DNA of 52,463 nt, taken from contig JAUCGA010000034.1 in NCBI GenBank assembly GCA_030377865.1, positions 1-52,463 on the forward strand, read 5' to 3'. The DNA comes from Anaerolineales bacterium HSG25 (GTDB lineage Bacteria; Chloroflexota; Anaerolineae; 4572-78; J111). Both the position numbers and the translations under genes were made by a program. Below, in pieces: positions 33,302-40,734 of this stretch. The notes below the pieces were generated by a model. The model was not told where the DNA came from. It worked only from the letters and a program-made list of their open reading frames with translations, and made no database searches. Positions within the stretch are counted from its first letter, which is position 1; every line of letters starts with the position of its first letter.

Positions 33302-34369
33302 ATGGATAGTTTAACGTTAGATGTTGTTGTACGTAGTATCAGTGAAGTAGGTGGGACGGTTGCCTTCATTGTCGTAGGCTCAATTATTTTAGAACTCATT
33401 TTGTTCCTTATCTTTAAGGTCATCTTAAAAAGCCCTCATACTTTACCCATTATGTTGTTAGGCCCAGCCGCTTTTGGCATGACTGTTTTAATCGTTTATC
33501 CGTTATTATGGGAGTTGAATCTCTCTTTTACCAACATGAGCTTACGTCGTTTCGGCGACAAAGCGCAATATACTTGGATAGCCTGTCAAGCTAAACCAGA
33601 GAACATTAACTTTTGGCTAACCGATTGTTTGTTCAAAAACTATGTCGATGTATTTCGACTACCAGTATTGAAGCAGGTCTATTTTTTCCCAGTTTTTCTT
33701 CGGACGGTGTTATGGACCTTCATTAACATGGTATTCCATTTAGTGGGCGGCACGATTTTAGCCATCTTACTCAACCAGCCCATTCGAGGCCGAGGGATAT
33801 ATCGAACATTTTTGATTTTACCGTGGGCCATTCCTCAAGTCATCGCCGTGTTAGCTTGGCGAGGAGAGTTCCATTTTGAGTATGGTTTCGTCAATCTTAT
33901 GCTTGTTCGTCTCGGACTAGAGCAAATTAACTGGATGACCGATCCATTCTGGAATTTTGCGGCCATGTGTATCGTCAACATCTGGCTCGGAATTCCCTTT
34001 ATGATGGTAATTTTGCTCGGAGGCTTGCAAAGTATCTCCAGTGACTACTATGAGGCGGCAGAAATCGACGGAGCGAGTGGCCTACAACAGTTTACCAACA
34101 TCACCATTCCCCTATTACGCCCCGTGATGACCCCTGCCATCGTGTTAGGCACAATTTGGACATTTAATAACTTTAACGTGCCTTTCTTCATCAACCAATT
34201 TGAGCTAGAAACAAGTGATATACTGGTCACAGCCCTTTTCCGAGCGGCCTTCCAATATAACCGATATGGTTTCTCAGCCGCATTTGCCTTTATTATTTTT
34301 ATCATTTTATTACTCTACTCAATCTTTTATATCTGGATTAGCGACGGTCTTAAGGAGGTTTATGAATAA
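33302..34369 (+). CDS. Carbohydrate ABC transporter permease (MalF-like)
   Basis: The 355-aa membrane protein has about eight helices. The N-terminal pair (AFIVVGSIILELILFLIFKV and LLGPAAFGMTVLIVYPLLWE) precedes a periplasmic stretch. The BPD inner-membrane component begins near LRTVLWTFINMVFHLVGGTI. The EAA loop that docks onto the ATPase is present as YEAAEIDGASGLQQFTNITI followed by PLLRP. AGGAGA precedes the ATG. It is translationally linked to the next permease: its TAA overlaps the next ATG by one base. Confidence 0.93.
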   Translation: MDSLTLDVVVRSISEVGGTVAFIVVGSIILELILFLIFKVILKSPHTLPIMLLGPAAFGMTVLIVYPLLWELNLSFTNMSLRRFGDKAQYTWIACQAKPENINFWLTDCLFKNYVDVFRLPVLKQVYFFPVFLRTVLWTFINMVFHLVGGTILAILLNQPIRGRGIYRTFLILPWAIPQVIAVLAWRGEFHFEYGFVNLMLVRLGLEQINWMTDPFWNFAAMCIVNIWLGIPFMMVILLGGLQSISSDYYEAAEIDGASGLQQFTNITIPLLRPVMTPAIVLGTIWTFNNFNVPFFINQFELETSDILVTALFRAAFQYNRYGFSAAFAFIIFIILLLYSIFYIWISDGLKEVYE

Positions 34370-35265
34370 TGAGTGTCACCACCGATTCATCCAACAATGA
34401 TAATGCCTTTCAACGATTTTTTAGAGCTAAACGGGGACATAGCCCTTTTAACAGAATGTTGATCCATCTCGCGCTCATCATTAGCTCAATTATTGCCATC
34501 TACCCTGTTCTGCGAGTATTAAGCGTTTCACTTCGCCCCGGTGACCGTTTGCTGTCCACCTCTCTTGCTATCATTCCCAGCGATGCTACCCTCAACAACT
34601 ATTTTGTAGTTATTACTGAAAAGGATTTTATGCTGTGGCTCTGGAACAGTTTAGCCATTACCGTTTCTACCGCGATTATCGGCGTGATTTTTTCGTCCAC
34701 CTCAGCCTATGCCTTTTCTCGGTGGCGGTTTCCCGGTCGTAACACCGGCATGCTCTTTTTATTAGCAACTCAAATGATCCCCGCCGCGATGTTGATGGTT
34801 CCAATCTACATTTTAGCGGTTAAGTTAGGTTTGTTAGGAACCTATCGAGGGTTAGTTATCGCCTACTCGGTTAGCTCCATTCCGTTTAGCGTTTGGATTT
34901 TGAAAGGATATTACGATACCATCCCCAGAGACTTGGAGGAAGCGGCTCTCATTGACGGAGCCAATCGAATTACCGCTTTTTATCGGATTATTCTACCGCT
35001 ATCCACACCCGCCTTATCTGTCGTCTTCCTATTTAACTTTATGCAAGCCTGGAACGACTATCTGTTGGCTCGGGTTTTATTAGCCAACGCCACCGAAATC
35101 TGGACATGGCCGTTAGGGCTACAAGCTCTACAAGGACAGTTCCAAACCGCTTGGGGACAGTTCGCCGCCGCCTCGATTATGGTCATGATTCCGGTTGTTG
35201 CCTTGTTCCTTTACTCCTCAAAATATCTCATCTCCGGCCTAACCGCAGGTGGGGTAAAAGGATAA
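34369..35265 (+). CDS. Carbohydrate ABC transporter permease (MalG-like)
   Basis: The 298-aa protein has six helices and the MalG-type start (LALIISSIIAIYPVLRVLSV, SLRPGDRLLSTSLAIIPSDA). The ATPase-docking EAA motif reads LEEAALIDGANRITAFYRII followed by LPLSTP. The C-terminus YSSKYLISGLTAGGVKG is the conserved MalG tail. It forms the importer channel with the upstream MalF-like protein. Confidence 0.94.
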   Translation: MSVTTDSSNNDNAFQRFFRAKRGHSPFNRMLIHLALIISSIIAIYPVLRVLSVSLRPGDRLLSTSLAIIPSDATLNNYFVVITEKDFMLWLWNSLAITVSTAIIGVIFSSTSAYAFSRWRFPGRNTGMLFLLATQMIPAAMLMVPIYILAVKLGLLGTYRGLVIAYSVSSIPFSVWILKGYYDTIPRDLEEAALIDGANRITAFYRIILPLSTPALSVVFLFNFMQAWNDYLLARVLLANATEIWTWPLGLQALQGQFQTAWGQFAAASIMVMIPVVALFLYSSKYLISGLTAGGVKG

Positions 35266-35274
35266 TATCGTTGC

Positions 35275-35306
35275 TTCGAGGTGTGCGCCTAACAGCACAC
35301 CTCGAA
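35275..35306 (+). terminator. Hairpin after the sugar permease genes
   Basis: A 12-bp stem TTCGAGGTGTGC/GCACACCTCGAA with an 8-nt loop lies 10 nt past the stop. The T-run is poor, so it may stabilise mRNA or be a weak terminator. Confidence 0.55.
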
Positions 35307-35349
35307 CCTCCTTCTTTAACGCCTCCATAACAAACATGGGTAACGAGTA

Positions 35350-36054
35350 ATGCATTTTATAAATCCGTGGCTTATCCTTCGCAAAAGTTTCGATGATTTT
35401 AGAGAGGATACCTTTTTTTTTGTTCTGTTTAACATGTTTTGGGTAACATCCTCAATCCCCGGTTTTTTGTTACTAGGCTACGGCGCACTTATTCGATTTT
35501 TGCCGCTAGTAATCATCGGCATCATTGTTCTTATCCCTTGGCCCTTAGCCACCTTTTCTCTGTTCCATCTAGCCTACCGAGCGGCTCAAAAACAGCCACT
35601 TTCCCTCAATAGTTTTTTTACGACTGCTTGGCAACTCAAACAACCCGCCCTTATTTGGGGAGCAATCAATCTACTCGTTTTGGCAATTTTGTTAAGTAAT
35701 ATTCGTTTTTACACTGGCCTAACCTCACCCCTAGCCCATACTTTATTAGGAACACTGCTTCGCTCTCTGTTTACAGTTCTGTTATCGTTATGGATGTTAT
35801 GGCAACTATTCACTTTGGCTATATATCCCCGCCTCAAACAGCCCTCTTTTTTACTTGCAGTTCGTAATGCGGGTGTTCTAATCCTAAAATTTCCCGTCCC
35901 CACCTTTTTTGTAGCGATTGTATCTGGTTTACTCTTAATAAGTGGTACCCTTATCCCGCTCCTTGGCTTTTTGGTTAATATCTCCTTCATAACCCTCATT
36001 GTCAACCGAGCTATAATTGAAATAAGGGACGAAGAAAATAGTTTGACAAGCTAA
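35350..36054 (+). CDS. DUF624 / YesL-like membrane protein
   Basis: The 234-aa protein has five to six hydrophobic helices and the short conserved N-terminus FINPWLILRKSFDDF seen in YesL-like proteins. Genes of this family frequently accompany MalEFG-type oligosaccharide importers, as here, and their function is unknown. It lies 84 nt downstream of the permeases behind a hairpin, so it is probably part of the same transcription unit at lower level. Its 3' end contains the -35 box of the tRNA promoter. Confidence 0.75.
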   Translation: MHFINPWLILRKSFDDFREDTFFFVLFNMFWVTSSIPGFLLLGYGALIRFLPLVIIGIIVLIPWPLATFSLFHLAYRAAQKQPLSLNSFFTTAWQLKQPALIWGAINLLVLAILLSNIRFYTGLTSPLAHTLLGTLLRSLFTVLLSLWMLWQLFTLAIYPRLKQPSFLLAVRNAGVLILKFPVPTFFVAIVSGLLLISGTLIPLLGFLVNISFITLIVNRAIIEIRDEENSLTS

Positions 36055-36070
36055 GTAACTATGTTATAAT
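36043..36070 (+). promoter_or_regulatory. Promoter of the tRNA-Gly gene
   Basis: TTGACA (36043-36048) and TATAAT (36065-36070), both consensus, are separated by 16 nt and lie 13 nt before the tRNA. The -35 box lies within the end of the DUF624-like gene. Confidence 0.88.
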
Positions 36071-36083
36071 TGCCCTCTAATTT

Positions 36084-36155
36084 GCGGGTATAGTTCAGTG
36101 GTAGAACGCAACCTTCCCAAGGTTGATGTCAGGAGTTCGAGTCTCCTTACCCGCT
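36084..36155 (+). tRNA. tRNA-Gly (anticodon CCC)
   Basis: A complete cloverleaf is visible: acceptor GCGGGTA/TACCCGC, D-stem GTTC/GAAC, anticodon stem CAACC/GGTTG with loop TTCCCAA (anticodon CCC at 36116-36118), and T-stem AGGAG/CTCCT with loop TTCGAGT. The discriminator is T. CCA is not encoded. It reads GGG codons. Confidence 0.95.
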
Positions 36156-36175
36156 TATACATAACCAAAACAAAA

Positions 36176-36212
36176 AGCGGCTCTTGCTAATTTGCGAGAG
36201 CCGCTCTTTTGT
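36176..36212. terminator. Bidirectional terminator of tRNA-Gly and the methyltransferase gene
   Basis: A 12-bp stem AGCGGCTCTTGC/GCGAGAGCCGCT (one G-T pair) with a 6-nt loop is followed by CTTTTGTTTT on the plus strand and preceded by an A-run. It serves both converging units. Confidence 0.88.
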
Positions 36213-36248
36213 TTTAACTCATCAAAATACAAACCCGTAACCAAATTC

Positions 36249-37226
36249 TTACCGTTTATGAAAAATACGTAACACGATAATTTTGGTCGCATGGTTAAAT
36301 GGGGCTGGATCTGTGATGGGCGACGGTGGGTCAAGTGCATAACCCACACAATCGTCCGGCACAGGAATAAACTGCTCAATGCTGACATGTCCGTCTGCAC
36401 AGACCGACTGTACTGTATCGAGATAGGCTTGCCCACTGACAAACAGGGCATTGTTAATTGCAACCAAATAACCACCATGCCGAATCAAGGGTCGAACCTT
36501 GTTAATCAGCCGAGCTGAGTTATGAGCCAAATCGACGCGGCCTTTTTTGGTAGCGGCGAAAAAGGGTGGGTCAAGAAAAACAGCGTCGAACTGCTCACCG
36601 GCCCGTTTTAACCGATTGACGAGTGACCAAAAATCGCCGATCATAAATTCTGGTTTGCGGATGGGAAACCCGTTGAGAGTGTAGGAGGTTTTGGCAACAT
36701 TAAGAAACTGTCGGTTAAGATCAGTTTGAATGACTCGCACCGCACCTCCGGCGTAGGCCGCTACACCCAAACTACCCGTGTAAGCAAAGGTATTTAAGAC
36801 CTGTTTCCCATGCAGGTTGTCGATAATCCAACGACGCAGATTACGCGTATCCAAATAAAAACTACTGTCCTGATTCATGGTTAGCTCGACAGCGTAACGC
36901 ACTCCATGCTCACGGATGTGCCGGTCAGCCTTGTCGCCATACATCAATCGACCTTGTTTCATGGAATCATACAAACCAAACCGATCTTTGACGATGATGG
37001 CACTCAACCATGGCAGGCGGTTCAATAAAAACTGTTGAGCCACCTCAAGATTATCCTGACCAGCCTCGACAGGTTTAGCATAGTTGTACAACACGGCTGT
37101 CCGGGCATAGAGATCAATAACCAAATTGGGCTGGCCTTCGGTAAAGCCGTTAAACAGACGACATGCGGTTTCATGCTTTTCGTCAAATAGGTTTTCACGC
37201 GCCGTTAGGGCATGGTCAAGATTCAT
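36249..37226 (-). CDS. Class I SAM-dependent rRNA methyltransferase (RlmI/RlmK-like)
   Basis: The 325-aa protein from the ATG at 37226 has the RlmI-type layout. An N-terminal sub-domain (NLVIDLYARTAVLYNYA, AIIVKDRFGLYDSMKQG) is followed by the methyltransferase core. The core shows SSFYLDTRNLRRWI, VLNTFAYTGSLGVAAYAGGA and VIQTDLNRQFLNVA, with catalytic-region motif AVFLDPPFFA. These enzymes make m5C/m7G in 23S rRNA. The usual N-terminal PUA domain of RlmI is absent, so the substrate is uncertain. The gene starts 10 nt after the stop of the class V aminotransferase and is probably co-transcribed. Confidence 0.85.
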   Translation of the reverse strand: MNLDHALTARENLFDEKHETACRLFNGFTEGQPNLVIDLYARTAVLYNYAKPVEAGQDNLEVAQQFLLNRLPWLSAIIVKDRFGLYDSMKQGRLMYGDKADRHIREHGVRYAVELTMNQDSSFYLDTRNLRRWIIDNLHGKQVLNTFAYTGSLGVAAYAGGAVRVIQTDLNRQFLNVAKTSYTLNGFPIRKPEFMIGDFWSLVNRLKRAGEQFDAVFLDPPFFAATKKGRVDLAHNSARLINKVRPLIRHGGYLVAINNALFVSGQAYLDTVQSVCADGHVSIEQFIPVPDDCVGYALDPPSPITDPAPFNHATKIIVLRIFHKR

Positions 37227-37235
37227 AATCAAGCT

Positions 37236-38756
37236 CTAACTCCCATCACGAATGACTCGGCAGTTTTCAATTTCAAAGGTGACATGCCCCACTTTTTCAG
37301 AACTTTTATCCAAGAATCCTTGAGCAAAGTTCAAAAACTGATACACATCGGCAAAATTGGAGGCCAAACCAACTGATATACGAACAGCTCCGGCACTTTT
37401 GCCGGTACTATGCTCTAAGAGAGACATAAAGACCGGTAGCCCAATCCGTTTACCTTCTTCAAAGCCGGGAGCAATGTCTTCTTCGGTTAGTGCCTCGGCG
37501 ATTTCGTTAGCCCCCGGATTACAGAAACAGCCGGTTCGGATGGAGATATTTTGCTCGTTGGCTAACTCTTCGACTCGTCGATAGTCAAGCAAATTGCCGC
37601 TAGGGTCGTAAAAATTAACCGTGACGGTTCCACCACGCATCTCTAAATCAGTTGGGCCATAAACCCGTACCAACGGTTTGCCGTTTTGATGACGCAATCC
37701 GTATAAATTTTGTAATAACCAGCCACTTAGACAGGTCACTCGCTCATGAATCGTGTCGATATCAATCGCCTCCAAATGTTGTAGACCCGTTTTCACACCC
37801 GGAATGTTCAGATAGTCAACCGTGCCATCCTCAAAACCGGCTTCACCCTGTGCCAGATGATGCCATTGCCCTTGTGTCGAGGCCAAGGTGATGGTTCCGC
37901 CCGCGAACCAAGGACGGTTTAGTTTTTGCAAAGCCGATTTTCGAGCCAACAAACAGCCGATTCCAGTCGGAAAGCCGAACATCTTATAGAAAGAAAAAGT
38001 CGCATAATCGGGTAGCCAACGTCCTATATCTAGGCGATTGGTCGGAGCAAAAGCGGCACAATCAACCAACACGTCCCAACCCTTATCACGTGCCCTATCA
38101 ATCAACTCAAGCGGATGTTGCACCCCAGAAAAATTCGACTGGGCTGGATAGGCGAATAGATTGCCATGCGCGGGGTCGGCTTGAGTCAGCAACTTATCTA
38201 GTTCTGGCTGGTCAATCCGTAAGTTAGGCATGGTCAACGGAACATAGTCAACCGTGGCTCCTTTTGTTCTGGCAAACTCCCGAATCCCATTAACGGAGTT
38301 ATGATTATCGAAGGCTAACAAAAAACGCCCATCGGCCTGAAACGGGTAGGATTCACCAACTAGTTTCAAAGCTCCGCTGGCGTTAGGGGTAAAAATGGCA
38401 ATATATTCATCGGGGGAGGCATTGAAGTACTCTAAGACATACTTCCGCGCTCCCTCTACTAAATTGGTCATGGCAACCGAGGTGGGGTTGTTAGAGTGGG
38501 GATTGCCAAATACATTTTGGCTCAACATGGTCATGTGTTGCTGAATCTGAGACTCGGCATATAATCCGCCACCGGTATAATCCAGATAGATATGCTTCTG
38601 CTCATCTAAGCGACTATAGTCAGTGGCGCGAAGCTGATCTATGGCTTCGGTTTCAGCATAGGTTGGATATGCTTGAGTAAATTGTTCAAAGGCCGCGGCC
38701 ATGTTCTTGGGTTGATAATTAGCTGGTATAATTGATTGGATAGGACTGTTATTCAT
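37236..38756 (-). CDS. Class V aminotransferase, MOCOS/cysteine-desulfurase-like
   Basis: The 506-aa PLP enzyme of fold type I has YLDYTGGGLYAESQIQQH, the Asn/His segment AFDNHNSVNGIRE, DVLVDCAAFAPTNRLDI and the PLP-binding Lys in ATFSFYKMFGFPTGIGCLL. Near the C-terminus RTGCFCNPGANE matches the Cys motif of molybdenum-cofactor sulfurase (MOCOS) N-terminal domains. This suggests a desulfurase that mobilises sulfur from cysteine. No MOSC domain or Mo-enzyme genes are adjacent. It is followed directly by the methyltransferase gene. Confidence 0.87.
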   Translation of the reverse strand: MNNSPIQSIIPANYQPKNMAAAFEQFTQAYPTYAETEAIDQLRATDYSRLDEQKHIYLDYTGGGLYAESQIQQHMTMLSQNVFGNPHSNNPTSVAMTNLVEGARKYVLEYFNASPDEYIAIFTPNASGALKLVGESYPFQADGRFLLAFDNHNSVNGIREFARTKGATVDYVPLTMPNLRIDQPELDKLLTQADPAHGNLFAYPAQSNFSGVQHPLELIDRARDKGWDVLVDCAAFAPTNRLDIGRWLPDYATFSFYKMFGFPTGIGCLLARKSALQKLNRPWFAGGTITLASTQGQWHHLAQGEAGFEDGTVDYLNIPGVKTGLQHLEAIDIDTIHERVTCLSGWLLQNLYGLRHQNGKPLVRVYGPTDLEMRGGTVTVNFYDPSGNLLDYRRVEELANEQNISIRTGCFCNPGANEIAEALTEEDIAPGFEEGKRIGLPVFMSLLEHSTGKSAGAVRISVGLASNFADVYQFLNFAQGFLDKSSEKVGHVTFEIENCRVIRDGS

Positions 38757-38828
38757 CGATGTATTTCTCCTAAATTTTTATATTGTGATCTTGTTACCTA
38801 ACAAAATTTTTTTAGCCTAAACTAAAGG

Positions 38829-38876
38829 CATCTGACAGGATTAAAGGCAAAAAATCCTGTCAATCCTGCCGCACCA
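38829..38876. repeat. Fragment of the 'GGATTAACAGG' element
   Basis: CATCTGACAGGATTAAAGGC and AAAAAATCCTGTCAATCCTG are the inner halves of that family with the centre deleted. It directly abuts copy D of the 'GTTCGG' element. Confidence 0.65.
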
Positions 38877-38878
38877 GT

Positions 38879-39016
38879 AGAGTTGTTCGGGAATAAAGGA
38901 GTGCAAAAGCTGATTGCTTTTGCATGTTTATCTCTGGCAAAAGCAATCAGCTTTTGCACTCCGCAGACCCAGGATTTGAGTTTTTATGCGAGGATAAGTT
39001 ATTGCCGAACAGGTCT
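38879..39016. repeat. 138-bp 'GTTCGG' element, copy D (reverse orientation)
   Basis: Ends AGAGTTGTTCGG and CCGAACAGGTCT. Here the five central bases of the two arms are TGATT and AATCA instead of TTCTT and AAGAA, a five-base change that keeps arm-to-arm complementarity. Confidence 0.85.
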
Positions 39017-39057
39017 GGTGATGACACAATGCTTGTTTTCCTCGCAGGGGGTTAATT

Positions 39058-39248
39058 GTAAATATTCAGTAAACTCGCCAGAAGGAGTGTCAGAAACCCG
39101 ATTTCTTTGAGAAATCGAGTTTCTATAGATGTTCAGATAAACATTTTCAGTTGTCACCTTCCCGCAAGTTTTGAACTTGCGGGAAGGTTGGTCTTGAATT
39201 GAAAATCATTATCTGAAAGACTGTAGGACGGCTTTGCTAAATTTTTCC
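39058..39248. repeat. 'AAACCCGATTTC' element carrying a nested 'CCCGCAAGTT' element
   Basis: The outer element (GTAAATATTCAGTAAACTCG ... GCTAAATTTTTCC) is flanked by GGTTAATT (39050-39057) and GTTTAATT (39249-39256), an 8-bp duplication with one mismatch. The inner ~99-bp element (39126-39224) is copy 2 of the 31175-31273 repeat. Removing the inner element and one TA restores a 91-bp outer element. Confidence 0.82.
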
Positions 39249-39250
39249 GT

Positions 39251-40042
39251 TTAATTTTTCCGAGTAGCTAACAGTTCATCAAGCCACTCACTATCGTCAT
39301 CAGAAACGATTGGGGTTAGAGTGTAATTATAATCGACAAATAGATAATATCGACCTTGTTCATACACATCATGTAGAATCTGATTCAAGGGCAACTCAGG
39401 CTCTTTTTCGTCAGGACGTAACGGAATCGGCAGGTCAGGAATTGTATCACGCATACTAAATAAATACACATCCGCCCAAGGGCGCTTATCTCCTCGACTG
39501 ACCATGAGCCGGTAATCATTGGTTTGGGTAACGCCCATCGGTAACGGTTTGCCTTGTCGCAGGAGATCAATTTCGACCAGATTTGTCTCTGATCTAAAAA
39601 TTTCCTGCCGTTTTTTTTCGTATTCCTGCCTGCCTCGTCCGGTTTTATTGGCAGGTGATAGGATTTCGATCACGGTAATCACCTCATTATCTCCAACCCG
39701 CTTTATCTTTAGATAACGATGTTTTACCTCCTCTTGTATCGGCAAGACTCCCGTAATCGGTTCAAGGTGTGGTTTTTGCATGACTGCCACCGCGCTACCC
39801 TGAAACCGTTTAGGTGACCGCGATAACACCAGCACATCAGGCTTGCCGGGCCGATCGTCAATCGAACTACCATTTGATTGAGTGACCGACAAATAGGTCA
39901 GTTGTTCAATGATGGCGTAGTAGTTGGGTTCTAATTTTTGGGCCAAGAAATGTTGAATATGACTAATTAAATGGGTATGAATTTGATTCCATACGCCAGG
40001 TTGCTCTAAATAAGGATCCATGCCCTGAAAGGGTGTTTTCAT
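39251..40042 (-). CDS. DUF4058 family protein
   Basis: The 263-aa protein begins MKTPFQGMDPYLEQPGVWNQ, the diagnostic start of DUF4058. It continues with HLISHIQHFLAQKLEPNYYA and RYLKIKRVGDNEVITVIEIL followed by SPANKTGRGRQEY, a PD-(D/E)XK-like pattern (the E of VIEILSPANK). The family is abundant in cyanobacteria, Chloroflexota and planctomycetes and is of unknown function. A nuclease-like fold is possible from the motif but unproven. The stop codon lies inside the target duplication of the repeat downstream. Confidence 0.85.
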   Translation of the reverse strand: MKTPFQGMDPYLEQPGVWNQIHTHLISHIQHFLAQKLEPNYYAIIEQLTYLSVTQSNGSSIDDRPGKPDVLVLSRSPKRFQGSAVAVMQKPHLEPITGVLPIQEEVKHRYLKIKRVGDNEVITVIEILSPANKTGRGRQEYEKKRQEIFRSETNLVEIDLLRQGKPLPMGVTQTNDYRLMVSRGDKRPWADVYLFSMRDTIPDLPIPLRPDEKEPELPLNQILHDVYEQGRYYLFVDYNYTLTPIVSDDDSEWLDELLATRKN

Positions 40043-40201
40043 AATAGATGTACCTCCAGTTTATATTTTACTTTCTCTAACAGACGAGTCAAACAACCGC
40101 ACCATGAGCTAAAAATCAACATGACAGTTTTTTATTAATATGGTAAAATGCGATTAGAAAATCCCACTTTTTCAAAATCTATTATAGTAAAGAAGGCTAT
40201 T

Positions 40202-40732
40202 ATGAGCTTAATTCGTCCCATCTCACAAACTAAAGATCGAATTACTGCCGACTTTTTTGTTGGAAGTTACCGTTTTTCTGGTAGTGTTGTGGCTCATCGC
40301 TACTCGATGATTAAAGTTTTAAACGATAAAGCTACTGACCATTTAACCCTCGTTGATATTTATATCTCTCCGTTTAACAAACCGGGTGAGATTGTCAGCA
40401 CCCAAAAACGGGGCCTGCTGATTAAGGATAAAATCGACTTTATTTTGTTACCTCCTGAAACCTCGCAAGACCTGAAAGAAAAAACCCAGCAAGACAATCA
40501 GGTAGCGTTACCTGTTTACATCACTTTGCCTAGTTACGAAGTTGGCGGCAAATTACAGATGCATGGCTCGACCAATGCCAAAACATTACTGACTGGCGAT
40601 ACCCGAAAATTCCTGCCAATTTTAGATGCGATGGCTCGCAATGCATTTTTACCAGATATAAAGTACCAAAGTCCGGTTTTGTTGGTTAATAAAACACGAA
40701 TCCAGTTCTGGTCGTTAGGAGATGGGGCATAA
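40202..40732 (+). CDS. Conserved hypothetical protein, partner of the CpaE-like gene
   Basis: The 176-aa soluble protein starts at the ATG preceded by AAGAAGG; an upstream ATG at 40148 adds 18 residues and lies in a promoter-like TATGGTAAAAT. The N-terminal half is beta-rich (TADFFVGSYRFSGSVVAH, DHLTLVDIYISPFNKPG). It resembles small beta-barrel proteins that read short regulatory ligands, but no family was recognised. It ends 2 nt before the response-regulator/ATPase gene and must be co-translated with it. Confidence 0.7.
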   Translation: MSLIRPISQTKDRITADFFVGSYRFSGSVVAHRYSMIKVLNDKATDHLTLVDIYISPFNKPGEIVSTQKRGLLIKDKIDFILLPPETSQDLKEKTQQDNQVALPVYITLPSYEVGGKLQMHGSTNAKTLLTGDTRKFLPILDAMARNAFLPDIKYQSPVLLVNKTRIQFWSLGDGA

Positions 40733-40734
40733 TT

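Noticed and set aside
35275..35306. Copy of the CTTCGAGG hairpin family as a mobile element
   Set aside because: It shares the arm type with 9290 and 50728 but the rest differs. A transcription-end hairpin is a sufficient explanation.
40148..40201. Longer start for the hypothetical protein upstream of the CpaE-like gene
   Set aside because: The first ATG lies within a promoter-like AT-rich sequence and lacks a ribosome-binding site. The ATG at 40202 has AAGAAGG.
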